A stretch of 64,000 nucleotides of DNA from Girardinichthys multiradiatus (taxonomy: Eukaryota > Chordata > Actinopteri > Cyprinodontiformes > Goodeidae). The position numbers were made by a program, and so were the translations under genes. Below the pieces are notes generated by a model. The model did not search any database and was not told the origin of the DNA. It saw nothing but the letters and a program-made list of their open reading frames with translations. How positions within the stretch are numbered: the first letter of the stretch is position 1; each line of letters opens with the position of its first letter. Positions 54,624 to 64,000 of this stretch are shown here, in pieces. The stretch is taken from assembly GCF_021462225.1 (NCBI RefSeq), contig NC_061805.1, positions 49,405,360 through 49,469,359 on the forward strand. Reading direction: 5' to 3'.

Positions 54624-54630
54624 ATACACA
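54624..54630. repeat. Left target-site duplication of the 6.6 kb transposon
   Basis: ATACACA directly before the element. The same 7-mer lies directly after it at 61244-61250. Confidence 0.75.
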
Positions 54631-54735
54631 CTAAGGAAGCCCATTTCCGCCACTCTGATGAAAAAAAAAAAACAACTTGTCTCATAATTATGACTTAGCT
54701 GTCTCATAATAAGAAAGCTAAGTCATAATTATGAC
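54631..54735. repeat. Left end of the transposon with subterminal palindrome
   Basis: After the terminal repeat, TCATAATTATGACTTAGCT (from 54683) is followed about 20 bp later by its reverse complement, AGCTAAGTCATAATTATGA, ending at 54734. Together they form a near-perfect hairpin of about 19-bp arms. The right end carries the same 19-mer only once (61185-61203). Such repeats are typical transposase-binding sites. Confidence 0.8.
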
Positions 54736-56499
54736 TGGACCCAGCACTTCGGGAGACTGAGACGTTTGTGTCTAAAGAACTGGTGTGGAGCTTGCATACT
54801 AAACATGAGGTAGGCTACTGTAATCATACTTTTTTCACATAATAAATTCTTACAGTGTTAAATATCGTTTCATTATATTAGGTAATCTATTTTTAGCATG
54901 TGGAACAAACCAATGCAAACCAAAATGAATTAGCCTATTAGATCCCAAAACATAACAGTACATTAAATTATACTATTTTTATTATGCTTGAAGTGTGCCT
55001 GAAAATATTTAATTTTAAATTATAATTTTGTTTTTTGTAAAACTCTGGTTAGTTTGAACTTCTTTTTGAGTTGGTACAACTCAAAAGGATGGTTCCACCT
55101 GATCCATCGGTTTGGCTTTCAGTCAGTCGCTTGCAAACATAAAACACTAACTAAGCATAGCTGTGTACAACGATAAGAAACGTGGATTTGTTAACTGAAA
55201 CTGGATCTGCAACATAAACTAGCATAGTATAAAGTAATCAATTGGACATATTGACACACATTCAGTTTACCCTAAAGTCGTGGTGTAAAACTGGTATGTA
55301 GTTCGTGCCTCCTGCCCCCAAATCACTCTTTACTGGCTTCTTATGCTATTTGCGACTACAAAACAATACCTTTAGGTGTGTGTATTTTTTATTTTAAACT
55401 AAAATATGTCCTGACGTTTTATTTCATGTATAGGAAGAAATCTGGATTTGTACTTTCCATAGATTAAAGAATATGTACAAAATGTCGGTCTAACGAAGAT
55501 GAACAGACTTAAATGCAAAGTAATTGTTCTGGATGTAATTAAAAACTTCAAGTTGTCAATTTTTTTTAAAATTCATAATGACTTTGTAGCTGGAGTGCCT
55601 CTTTTTTCCGCATTTAATTTTTTTTTACCAAATCCACAATAGTTTTAGCAACTGTTTGTAACCCAATCAAGGAAATGCTTCTTTCTACAAATCTATTGCC
55701 TTGATTTCATCAGCTTGCTAAAATAAAAACCTAAACAATATTGCCATCACTTTTCCAGCTGCTTTGACCCACATGCAGAAATACACTCAGGAAACAGGAA
55801 ACGTTTAACAAGTTTACTAAGAAATAGTTTTGTTTGCTGGAGAAACAAGAAAGTACTCAGAAAATAATCACAAGGCGACTTGTCTTGGCCAGCTAGAGTT
55901 ATTGCTGCAGGTTAACATTCAGGCGCCGGAGTGTTGGCAGCGTTGGGTTCTTAAGCTCCTCTCCTGATGAGGCTGATGGAGAACACCTGTGGACTCAGCT
56001 CCTACCGTGCATCTGGTGTCATCTAGAGGTTAGATGGGGTTCGTAGCAGGTAAAACAGGTGAACAGAAAAAACTCCCAGAACTCCGACAAGTATGTGCTT
56101 ACTTTTGTATTGTGCGGGTTGTTTCAGAATGACTGAAGAAGGTGGGGAGCCAATCTTAATTTTCAGTGTCTTTCCTGGTCTGCTGTTAAACACAAGGTGA
56201 ATATGGAACTGTATAGCTCTTTGTAATTACCAAGCAATATCTTTGTATCTTATATGTACATTTAAAACGGTTTCTTAACATTTATTGTTTCATTTTGTAA
56301 CATGCTTTCTCTGTAGCTTACTAATACCCCCTCAAGTTCAAATGTTGGATCTTGCTTCCTTACCCACACACTGAATTAATAGTTCTTGTAAATTCACAGC
56401 TTTATGACTTCAGACATTGGTTTTTTCATTAGTAAACAAAAGTAAAAGTTGCTAAATATTTTAGTGAAATACTTTATTTGAAATGTTGAAAAACTTTAA

Positions 56500-57190
56500 A
56501 AGTTGTCCTTCTATCACCTGAAGATCATTTCCAGGTTTAAAGGACTAATGTCTCAACAATATCTAGAGAAACTCATCCATGCTTTTATCTTCAGTCGCAT
56601 TGATTACTGCAACAGTGTCTTCACAGGTCTGCCTAAAGAGTCAACTAGACAGCTGCAGCTGATCCAGAACGGTGCTGCTGGCGTTCCCACTAAGACCAGG
56701 AAGATAGAGTCCATTGGCCCAGTTCTAAAGTCCGTCCGCTGGCTCTCTGGAGCTCAGAGAATAAATGTTAAAATACTTCTGTTAGTTTAGAAATCACTGA
56801 ACGGCTTAAGGACCTGTTGTCATAGCAACCTTCCAGACCACTCAAATCTTCTGGTTCTGATCTATTCTGCATCACCAGAACCAGAACCAAATATGGAGAA
56901 GCAGCTTTCAGCTTCTATGCTCCTCTAATCTGGAACAAACTCCCAGAAAACTGCAGAACAGTTCCTTTAAATCAAGGCTGAAAACCCACCTGTTTAGAGC
57001 TGCCTTTGATTAGTAGGAAGTGGAACATTGATCAATATTTTTTAACTATATTTGCTAGATTATCCGTATGATTTTGATGGATTGATATTTTCTCGTTGAT
57101 TTTGTTGAATACTTGATCGATGATTTTATGATGTAAAGCACTTTGGACTGCCTTTCTGCTGAAATGTGCTACACAAATCAACTTGACCTA
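56500..57190 (+). mobile_element. L2-like LINE 3' fragment nested in the transposon
   Basis: It translates through FIFSRIDYCNSVFTGLPKES and a tail resembling the L2/Maui reverse-transcriptase C-terminus, then ends near GTAAAGCACTTTGGACTGCC, the usual 3' end of the family. It lies upstream of the HECT-like exons, probably in an intron of that gene. Confidence 0.8.
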
Positions 57191-57364
57191 ACTTGACTTA
57201 AAGTTTAACCTTGACAAAAAAGAAAGTGCTGAATGGCATTGTAAGTGACCAGATGATTAGTATTTTAGGTAAAATTATAATTTGTTGCATTACTTTGTTT
57301 ACATTATATCGGAAATGTCTGATAATGGTCTTGTGCATCTTTCCTTTCAGTGTATGATCAGAGA

Positions 57365-59401
57365 ATGGATGACCTGGGTGATTTCCTGAGAAAAAAGGAA
57401 GATTCCTGAGGAAACTATCGAGACCATGTTAAAAGAGAAGGTACTTCACTGAAAAAAATCAAAATATTTCAAAAACAGCAGTTTTTAAGCTTTTTTTTAA
57501 GCATGTTATCTAATTGCAAAATATTTGAGTCCATATTATCTAATCGAACTCAAACATGTGATTGTGTTGCCACCTTTGTTTTAAAGTAATTGTGTTTCAC
57601 TGTTCTCATTTAGATTGATACCAACGTGATCCAGCTGATGACAGACGAAGAGTTAAAGAGTTATTTTCATGTTAGGATATTGTAAAAGAAGGGAAAATGG
57701 CACCCCAAACAGTGACAAATAAAAACTGTTTGAGGGCCTGAAATCAAAACTGGGTAAAAGAAGAACTGCTGATGAAGATGGCCACAAGAAGAGAAGTCTG
57801 AAACAACTGTGAAGAAGAACGCTCTGAAGTCAAAGAGAAAAATAGAAATAGGCTGGATGGCTTATGATGAAGAGAAACAGGCTTTAAAACAAGTGAGAGC
57901 AAAAAGGGGTGGCGGAACAAAGAGGGTTGATGTATCAAAGGATGCTAAAAAAAAGTGAGATAATCCAAATGGCAGCTTCTCTGTTAATTCCTAATGGAAG
58001 AAATAGCGAAGGGGCCCTAGCAGATTATGAGGTAGATCTCAAAGATTATCAAGAAGTGGCAGTTGATGACAAAATCACAGTTGGGCAATTGTATAATGAT
58101 TCAAAACTCCCTATTATTAGGTTTTATCTAACCACATGTAAAAAGAAGGATAAACAGTCAAGATGAAGTTTTGTCTTCACCATTTTTTCAAGATCAAGAC
58201 TTTTTTCTGAGTCAGCCTTCCTCTTCTGCTTTAAATGTGGCAACAACCAGTCACTCTACAATATCCGAAACAGTAACTCCTGACTTGATATTTGTTGGAA
58301 GCATCACAAATCATGACAATATTAACTTTTCACTTAATTCCACAGAGCTTTTGGATAGCAGTAAAATTGTCTTTCTAGGAGAGTTTTCTGACACTGAGCC
58401 ATTGATTTTGGATGATACTCTGCCAATGTCCTCACAAACCACATCATCTGCTGAGGCAGTAAAGAAGATACTGGTTGTTCACCGAGGACGGGTACTTCCT
58501 GAGCTTGTAGCACATTTCTGTGATGATGGACTTCTAGACAGTGACTTCAAAATCCAACTTGTCCTGCCCAATGGAAAACCTGAGATGGGAAATGATGACG
58601 GAGGAGTTGTTAGACTGTCTTTCTGAATTCTGGAAATAATTTTATGACCAGTGTACTACAGGAAATGCTTATAAAGTGCCTTTTCTCAGACATGATTATG
58701 GACAGCAGCAGTGGGAGAGTGTAGGCCGAATGATCGCTTTTGGATGGACCAGAGAGAAATATCTTCTTGTGAAGATCGCACCTGTCATACCAGAGCAAGC
58801 TGGCTTTGGACAGGTTAAAAGTGATGTGGTGGAGAATTTCCTTAAGTACATGCCTGAATCTGAGCGTTCTGTGTTTCAGTCTTGGCAATCAGACTTCAGC
58901 AGTGTTGGCCAAGAAGAATTGATAGAGATTCTTGATAACTACAGTTGCAGACGAATGCCCACAGCCACCAATGTAAATGAAATCCTCCAGGAACTTGCAC
59001 ACAAAGCACTTGTCCAAGAGCCTGCCTATGTTATTGAACAATGGGCAAAAATACTCAGTATCAATGGGAAGAGCTTTCAGGACCTAGCTAAGTCCATTGT
59101 CTTTCCTCAGGAAATTTATGTCCATCAAAAGGACATTCAAAAGTATCTTAGCACATATGTCAGGAATGCAGATTTGCAGCATCTGTCCTTGTTTCTAAGA
59201 TTCTGCACAGGTTCAGACGTTTTCCTTGGTAAGATCATTCTTATTGACTTCACCAAGATTGAAGGGTTTCTCAGAAGACATGTGGCTCACACATGTAGCT
59301 GTGTCCTTGAGCTGTCAGTCTATTATGACAGCTATCCACATTTATGTGCTGAAATGAACAAAGTTTTGGAGTCTAATGTATGGGTCATGGATATCATTTA
59401 A
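57365..59401 (+). pseudogene. Transposon-borne SAM/HECT-like protein gene, decayed
   Basis: An exon at 57365-57440 (MDDLGDFLR, then PEETIETMLKEK after a frameshift) and one from 57614 (IDTNVIQLMTDEELKSY) resemble a small SAM-like domain. From 57909 on, pieces in different frames make up the rest: frameshifts near 57950 (A-run), near 58155 and near 58610, and a TAA near 58650. The last part, 58676-59401, is open for 241 codons. It resembles the HECT region of proteins annotated in fish as G2/M phase-specific E3 ubiquitin ligase-like (from memory): RGRVLPELVAHFCDDGLL, then PFLRHDYG, LRFCTGSD and AHTC near the end. The Cys codon (59294-59296) lines up with the HECT catalytic cysteine. The end VWVMDII is typical of this TE-linked group. 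A HECT protein would ligate ubiquitin; here the gene looks dead. Confidence 0.8.
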
Positions 59402-59592
59402 AGTTGGCATCATCACAGTTGCGGAAATCCAAAAGGGCAAAAAGAATTAAGGTGGCTATTCAAAGTAACAAATTGTCCATCAACATCAAATGAGGTTTTG
59501 GGGAGGAGGGGGTCCACATTTTCTTGTTATACTTTCAGATTTTTGGGATAAGATTTGATCTGGGTGACCCTCAAACATTCTTCGGATTTAAC

Positions 59593-59779
59593 AGGTTATT
59601 GATGCTCACGGCTAAGTATGCTGCTGGGAGGCTAGAAAACCGCTAGGATGGTTTCTCCTTGACAGGAATGACTCCAATATGTCTTCACCTCAATACAAAA
59701 ATGCAAAAAGAAGTTTTTTTAATCTTGGAGGAAAACAGCATAGTTGTTAGAGGAGGGAGAGGAGAGAACTGCCACCGGG
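59593..59779 (-). repeat. Inverted copy of the downstream gene's first-exon region
   Basis: The reverse complement of this segment aligns with 62218-62412 at about 90% identity by eye, with one short T-run length difference. Shared exact stretches include GTCATTCCTGTCAAGGAGAA and GTGAGCATCAATAACC. It lies between the convergent 3' ends of the two transposon genes. Confidence 0.9.
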
Positions 59780-60216
59780 TTAGGTGAAGGCTGGTTTGTG
59801 CAGCAAAACGGTTCCTTTTTTTAAGGGTAGGTTGTCAAAAGTCAACAAGGCTTCTCAAACAAAAATAGTATCAATGATTTATGATCTATCATGTTTTTTG
59901 CATGTTGTGTTGCTTCTTCTATCATAATGTATCCAAGTATGAAGCACAAACATAAAAATAGGATTTTTTTTTTTGTAAGCCAGTGACATTTATACTTTAA
60001 CATATTCAAAATTAGTGTGACAGAACACAAAAATATTGAAGCAATTTTTATTTGAATTTCCAAGAGTTCTTGTTGACCTTAGAAGACCTACCTTTAAACT
60101 TCTATTAAATCTTATAATCTGTCAGTTGTTTGTGCCATAAATCTTTGCAGCACAAAAGTGCCACAAGTTTCATTTCATCATTACATTTTATTTATACACA
60201 AAGAACCTTACTCAGT

Positions 60217-61180
60217 TTACCATTTGTAAGGATTATTTGTAGATCGTATACGATGGTCATTCCATGCATGGACAACTTCATCCAGCTCCATCTGTATGAT
60301 TGAAAAAAGAAGAAGAAAAAAAAAAGAAAATAGTAATGTGAAAACAATTCTTGTTTTTGAATTATTTATAACAGATTTCATATTTGTGCATTGAAAGCAA
60401 TAAATACATTTTTATTACCTGTATTGTTTGTAGGAAGCAAAACTGAATCAGTGATTTGTCCAAAAAGCTGTCAACAAAATAGCCATCAGCTTTCAGCTGG
60501 TCAAAATGGTCCATCCATCGTTCTATCCTCTGATTTCCAGTACTCGGACCAAGGATAACACATTCGAAACCATTTTCCTCCCTGTTGTGCAGAAATCTTT
60601 GCATCGCCGCAACATGAGTGTTCTCTGTGCCATGATCCACTCTGACCTTTTGTGGAGATCCTTTGCAGCATCAATGAAATAGCCAGCAATAATGTGAGGG
60701 TCACTGTTAGTTTTATATGCTTCTAACCAGATCATTTCCCTCGAGAAGCCATCTATGCATCCATTAATACATATTCCATAAGGCTTCAGTTTGTCATATC
60801 CATCAATGTGCCATACATAGTTTGGTCCACGACTGATACAAGCCTCGTCTCAAGCGATTTTGTGCATGCAGGTCAACCCCATTTGGATCCATCCGGTGCA
60901 TCATAAGACGTACTATTTCTCTGTCTGTGACTATCCCATAAGTCCAACATTTCTGGTGCATCCACCTGTAGCCATGCCGTCTACCAGATCCTTGTAGTTG
61001 TTGTTCAATGAAAGCGGCCACTTCTGCATCATCTGTCTTGTTTTTTCTCCGCCAAAGGCATTTCTTTTGTAGTCTTCTTTCCAAAGTGCGGAAACTTAAT
61101 TTGACATTATGGGATTCTTCCAAAACTTTTAAAATGTCGAGATTTGTAAAACCCGTTCTAAAGTATTGCTCAATGATGTT
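60217..61180 (-). pseudogene. Integrase-like (rve-type) DDE transposase gene, frameshifted
   Basis: Two exons can be read: about 61180-60419 and 60291-60217 (acceptor tcatacag; ends HAWNDHRIRSTNNPYKW). The N-terminal part (from about 61123) is basic and helical. The catalytic core has Asp in VWHIDGYDKLKPYG (codon 60802-60804), Asp in VRVDHGTENTHVAAM (60635-60637) and Glu in GNQRIERW (60521-60523). The Asp-Glu spacing is 38, like integrases. The first Asp is in a different frame from the other two, so at least two compensating frameshifts lie near 60830 and 60650. A segment after QRIERW also seems deleted, since related proteins I remember have a longer Trp-rich stretch there. This gene would have moved the element, but it is now inactive. 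The start codon is not settled. Confidence 0.78.
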
Positions 61181-61243
61181 ATATAGCTAAGTCATAATTA
61201 TGAGATACATTTTTTTTTTTTTCATCAGCGTGGGGTTCCATAG

Positions 61244-61250
61244 ATACACA
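61244..61250. repeat. Right target-site duplication of the 6.6 kb transposon
   Basis: ATACACA, identical to 54624-54630. Confidence 0.75.
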
Positions 61251-61850
61251 AAATATACATGAATCAAATGAAACTTTATTTTTTTACACAGCACTTTTGA
61301 TAAACCCAATATTCTTTACAGACGTTGGATAAACATTAGAGTCAATACACTAGAAGTGATCAAACCAAGTAAACTAACAAAAAGATAGTGAGAAATAAAT
61401 AAAATATTAGTTTAGTGGAAACTGAGAAAAGTCAGCTGTGAAGGAAACACGTGAAATAAATATTCAAAAGTATTTTAATTCATTTTTAGGTCCCCTTATT
61501 ATACACTAAAAATAAAAACTTTAAAAAACATAAATAATTAACATAAAAAGATCAAGGTGTTTGTGAATCTATAATAACAGCTAGTAACGGTATCATCAAA
61601 ACGTTAGTATATGTGGTAAAACTACAATAGAAATAAAATAAAATACATAATATACTACTTGATAAAACTTAATTAGAAGTGAATAAAACGATAAGACCTG
61701 GATGCATTTTTATCTGCTTTTATACATACTGGATTTGGACTCCTAAGCAATACAACCCATTACATGTGCTTTATGTACAGTGTTCTCCATTGTTGTTGTA
61801 ATTTAAATGCTATTATTCCATTTAAAATGCTATTATTCGTTAAAAAATGT
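61251..61850. other. AT-rich DNA between transposon and promoter, nothing recognised
   Basis: Long AT-rich stretch with no exon, repeat or hairpin that I can name. Confidence 0.4.
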
Positions 61851-61932
61851 TCGCTAAGTGTCGTGATGCGTTCATGAGCGTCGTTAATCCCAGCCTCTCC
61901 TCGGACCGCAGCAGCAGCCCAGAGATTCCCTC

Positions 61933-61969
<37 letters not shown>

Positions 61970-62217
61970 TAAAGGGTCACTGTTCGGATCCCCACATTTC
62001 CTCTCCCCTTTCTTGGACCCACCGCGCCCCCAGTAGGATGTCGGTACACGGTGAGGGTTTGTCGGGGAGAGCCGAGGCCAGAGGACGCCTCCTCCGCGTG
62101 TTTTTTCGAGCGTGACTGGAAGGCAGCGATAATGGACGTGGTTCTGAGGAGACAAATCAAATTCTGAATTTCTCCGGGATTAGCGGGCTAACGCTAGCCC
62201 GGCTAGCGAGCCCTTCG
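61851..62217 (+). promoter_or_regulatory. Promoter-like GC-richer region of an unidentified gene
   Basis: CpG and GC content rise sharply (CTAACGCTAGCCCGGCTAGC near 62190). It contains nine CAG units at 61936-61962. It leads directly into the probable first exon. The start site is unknown. Confidence 0.5.
61936..61962. repeat. (CAG)9 microsatellite
   Basis: Nine uninterrupted CAG units followed by CATCC, in probable 5' leader or promoter DNA. No supported coding frame covers it. Confidence 0.95.
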
Positions 62218-62549
62218 CCCGGCGGCAGTTCTCTCCTCTCCCTCCTCTAACAGCTATGCTGTTTTCCTCCAAGATAAAAAAAACTCCTTGTTGCATTTTT
62301 TTTTTTTATTGACATGAAGACATGTTGGCGTCATTCCTGTCAAGGAGAAACCATCCCAACGGTTTTCTAGCCTCCCAGCGGCAGACGAGTTAGCCGTGAG
62401 CATCAATAACCTTCACTTTTCCCCCCTTTCTATCCTTCATTTTCCTCTGGTTTATCCGTGAAGATGCTGGCAGAGATGGAGAGCGTCTAACGGTGAAGCC
62501 ATTCCATGAAGGTCATGATACTGAGAGAATGATCATGCTGGAAAAACAG
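62218..62549 (+). CDS. Probable first exon of an unidentified plus-strand gene (mostly 5' UTR)
   Basis: A long leader ends at a good donor (AAACAG then gtaaga at 62550). If the last ATG frame is used, translation starts at 62529 and the exon encodes only MIMLEKQ. Short upstream frames precede it: MLAEMESV from 62464, ending at 62490, and a frame from 62506 (MKVMILRE). I do not recognise the product, and the rest lies beyond the window. The segment 62218-62412 has an inverted copy inside the neighbouring transposon. Confidence 0.4.
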
Positions 62550-63029
62550 GTAAGAACCCAGCAGAGCATCAAGTCAGCGGGTTCATATTTAAATACACAC
62601 CTGGACTCATTTGCATATTTCCACAGATGCGCCTATAAATAGGCGTCACCGTAAAAACAGCCTGATTCTGATCAAATTTCCATTAATCCAGGCGAATTTT
62701 CCACACAGGATCCTTGTTTGAAGGTTTCTACATGTCCCTCCCATGTCTGATTATTATACCTCTAACACAATAAGACAAAGCAAGTTTAATTTTAGCCATT
62801 CAAACACATGCTGCTTTACAGGAAACTAAAGGAGAGGTAAAGAAAATGATTTTATTAGATAAATGTAATCATCAAATGAAAAGAAAAGATAAAAGGGACA
62901 TTTTAAAGAAATAAATCGTTAAGAAATGGTTGAAATTACTTGATTAGAAAGTAATATTTGACATTCATGGGGGCAGTGAACAATAATGTTTTCAGTCATG
63001 ATTTAAAGGTGTTTCTGCACATCTCAGGT
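62550..63029. other. Probable first intron, nothing recognised
   Basis: AT-rich DNA after the donor at 62550. No exon seen. Confidence 0.4.
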
Positions 63030-63660
63030 TTCTTAGGTTGGTTCCAGAGCTCCCTCTGGGTCAGGGGTCAGGTCTCTGCCTCAAGCGGAGGAATTTGCGT
63101 ATCTTGTTTGTGAGTGATGGTCGAATGAAACGGGAGATGGACGACCGATCAGAGCTTTGTGTGCAGTAATATGGGTGCTGCTCCGCTCTGTTGTGGTGTA
63201 GAAAGAGTTGGACCAAAGGCCATAGCTCCTGATTTTACCGATACGTCTATGTTCTGACCCTCAGCTATGGTCATGAGATGTAAATCGTGACAACAGAATG
63301 AGATCCCCGATACAAGCAGCCGACATGAGACTCAGAGATAGGATGAGATGCTCCGTCATCCGGGGAGAGCTCAAAGTAGAGCCTCTGCTCCTCCTCACTG
63401 AAAAGAGTCAGTTGAGGTGATTCTGATCAAGGTGCCATCTGGGCACCTCTCTTTGCAGTTTTACTGGGTAAGTCCCACTGGAAGGAGACCCCGGGGAAGA
63501 CCCAGAACTCATTGGAGGGACTATATATCCTGTCTTGCTTGGGAAACGCCTTGGAATCCCCCAGAATGAGCTGCAGGGTGTTGCTGGGAAGAGGGATGTC
63601 TGGGCTTCCCTCCTGGATCTGTCGCCCCCACGACAGCGTTCTTAGATAAGACAATGGATG
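63030..63660 (+). mobile_element. Decayed non-LTR retrotransposon 3' fragment
   Basis: It reads as a damaged reverse-transcriptase C-terminus: TCAAGCGGAGGAATTTGCGT, CGATACAAGCAGCCGACATG, then GGAAGGAGACCCCGGGGAAG and a terminal ACAATGGATGGAT. Stops and indels break every frame. It is the best-preserved member of the family also seen at 9420 and 26390. Confidence 0.75.
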
Positions 63661-64000
63661 GATCCAGAGCTATAAACTAAATGGTTCCTTTCCGCGTTCA
63701 GTTCTGGTCCTGGGAACACTGAATTAACAGGTTTCGGATGACCTGAGAGATCTATATGGTTGATAACTGACTAGCAGCTCTGGAAAGTGTTGAGGCTCCT
63801 TATTGTTCACTGACGTAGAGACCATTAACAAGATTTTAACATCTGCTCTTTTATGAATGCGGAGCTGGGATGTTCCTTTTTCCTGGTGTTGGTCAGGACT
63901 CCGGCTGCAGAGTTCTGGGTGATTTTCAGTCATGTTTCACCACTTTTTCTGTGTCCTGTTTTGACAGGAGACCCTTAATTTTATCAATATATTTAGGATA
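63661..64000. other. Intronic DNA at window end, nothing recognised
   Basis: No recognisable exon or repeat. Confidence 0.35.

Larger units (their letters stand above)
54631..61243. mobile_element. 6.6 kb DNA transposon with HECT-like and integrase-like genes (possibly IS3EU-type)
   Basis: The element starts CTAAGGAAGCCC and ends with the reverse complement of CTATGGAACCCC. Inside these tips both ends share CTGATGAAAAAAAAAAA, then TCTCATAATTATGACTTAGC. ATACACA flanks both sides. Two genes face each other: a SAM-like plus HECT-like gene on the plus strand (57365-59401) and an rve-type DDE transposase on the minus strand (about 61180-60217). Both are broken by frameshifts. An L2 fragment (56500-57190) has inserted in the first half, and 59593-59779 is an inverted copy of the neighbouring gene's first-exon region. 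From memory, integrase-like eukaryotic transposons of this kind are classed as IS3EU. The name is tentative. Confidence 0.82.

Noticed and set aside
61760..62155. Minus-strand open frame with a poly-Ala run over the CAG repeat
   Set aside because: It lies antisense in promoter-like DNA, has no recognisable domain, and its length is explained by the GC-rich trinucleotide run.

Overview
This window looks like nuclear DNA of a ray-finned (teleost) fish. Genes are split into short exons with GT/AG borders, the intervals are AT-rich, and the repeats are typical of fish: several Tc1-like transposon lineages, L2-like and other non-LTR fragments, and tRNA-SINE-like dispersed repeats. No bacterial-type operon or plasmid signal is present. 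I assembled gene models by reading exon ends by eye and comparing the translations with vertebrate proteins I know. No database search was run.

Layout. 1-4.5 kb: one exon of a PKN-family kinase (minus strand; pkn3 is likely from its position next to SET). 4.57-6.91 kb: a 2.3 kb GGTA/GGGA tetranucleotide array. 7.68-9.28 kb: a structurally intact Tc1-like transposon with an uninterrupted transposase gene. 11.26-14.45 kb: SET, complete in 8 exons. 15.33-16.31 kb: a two-exon minus-strand gene for a small secreted CULT-domain (cereblon-like) protein. 17.31-30.06 kb: ODF2, 17 exons, with a second, broken Tc1 copy in an intron. 31.62-39.88 kb: GLE1, 15 exons. 40.9-44.0 kb: repeat-filled intergenic DNA. 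45.16-53.09 kb: PTGES2, 7 exons, minus strand, with another Tc1-like element in its first intron. 54.63-61.24 kb: a 6.6 kb DNA transposon bounded by 7-bp target duplications. It carries two convergent, decayed genes, one for a HECT-like ubiquitin-ligase protein and one for an integrase-type DDE transposase. 61.9-62.55 kb: a GC-richer promoter and probable first exon of an unidentified plus-strand gene, whose first intron runs to the window end.

The host genes are housekeeping or structural and have unrelated jobs: histone chaperone and PP2A inhibitor (SET), centriole and sperm-tail scaffold (ODF2), mRNA export (GLE1), and membrane prostaglandin E synthase (PTGES2). Their human counterparts lie in the same part of chromosome 9q34.11, so this is a conserved but rearranged synteny block. 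The CULT gene and ODF2 are divergent and share about 1 kb of upstream DNA.

Three points deserve most attention. First, the secreted CULT protein keeps the three-tryptophan cage spacing of cereblon. Second, the composite HECT/integrase transposon is present with both ends. Third, an inverted, roughly 90% identical copy of part of the downstream gene's first-exon region lies inside that transposon.
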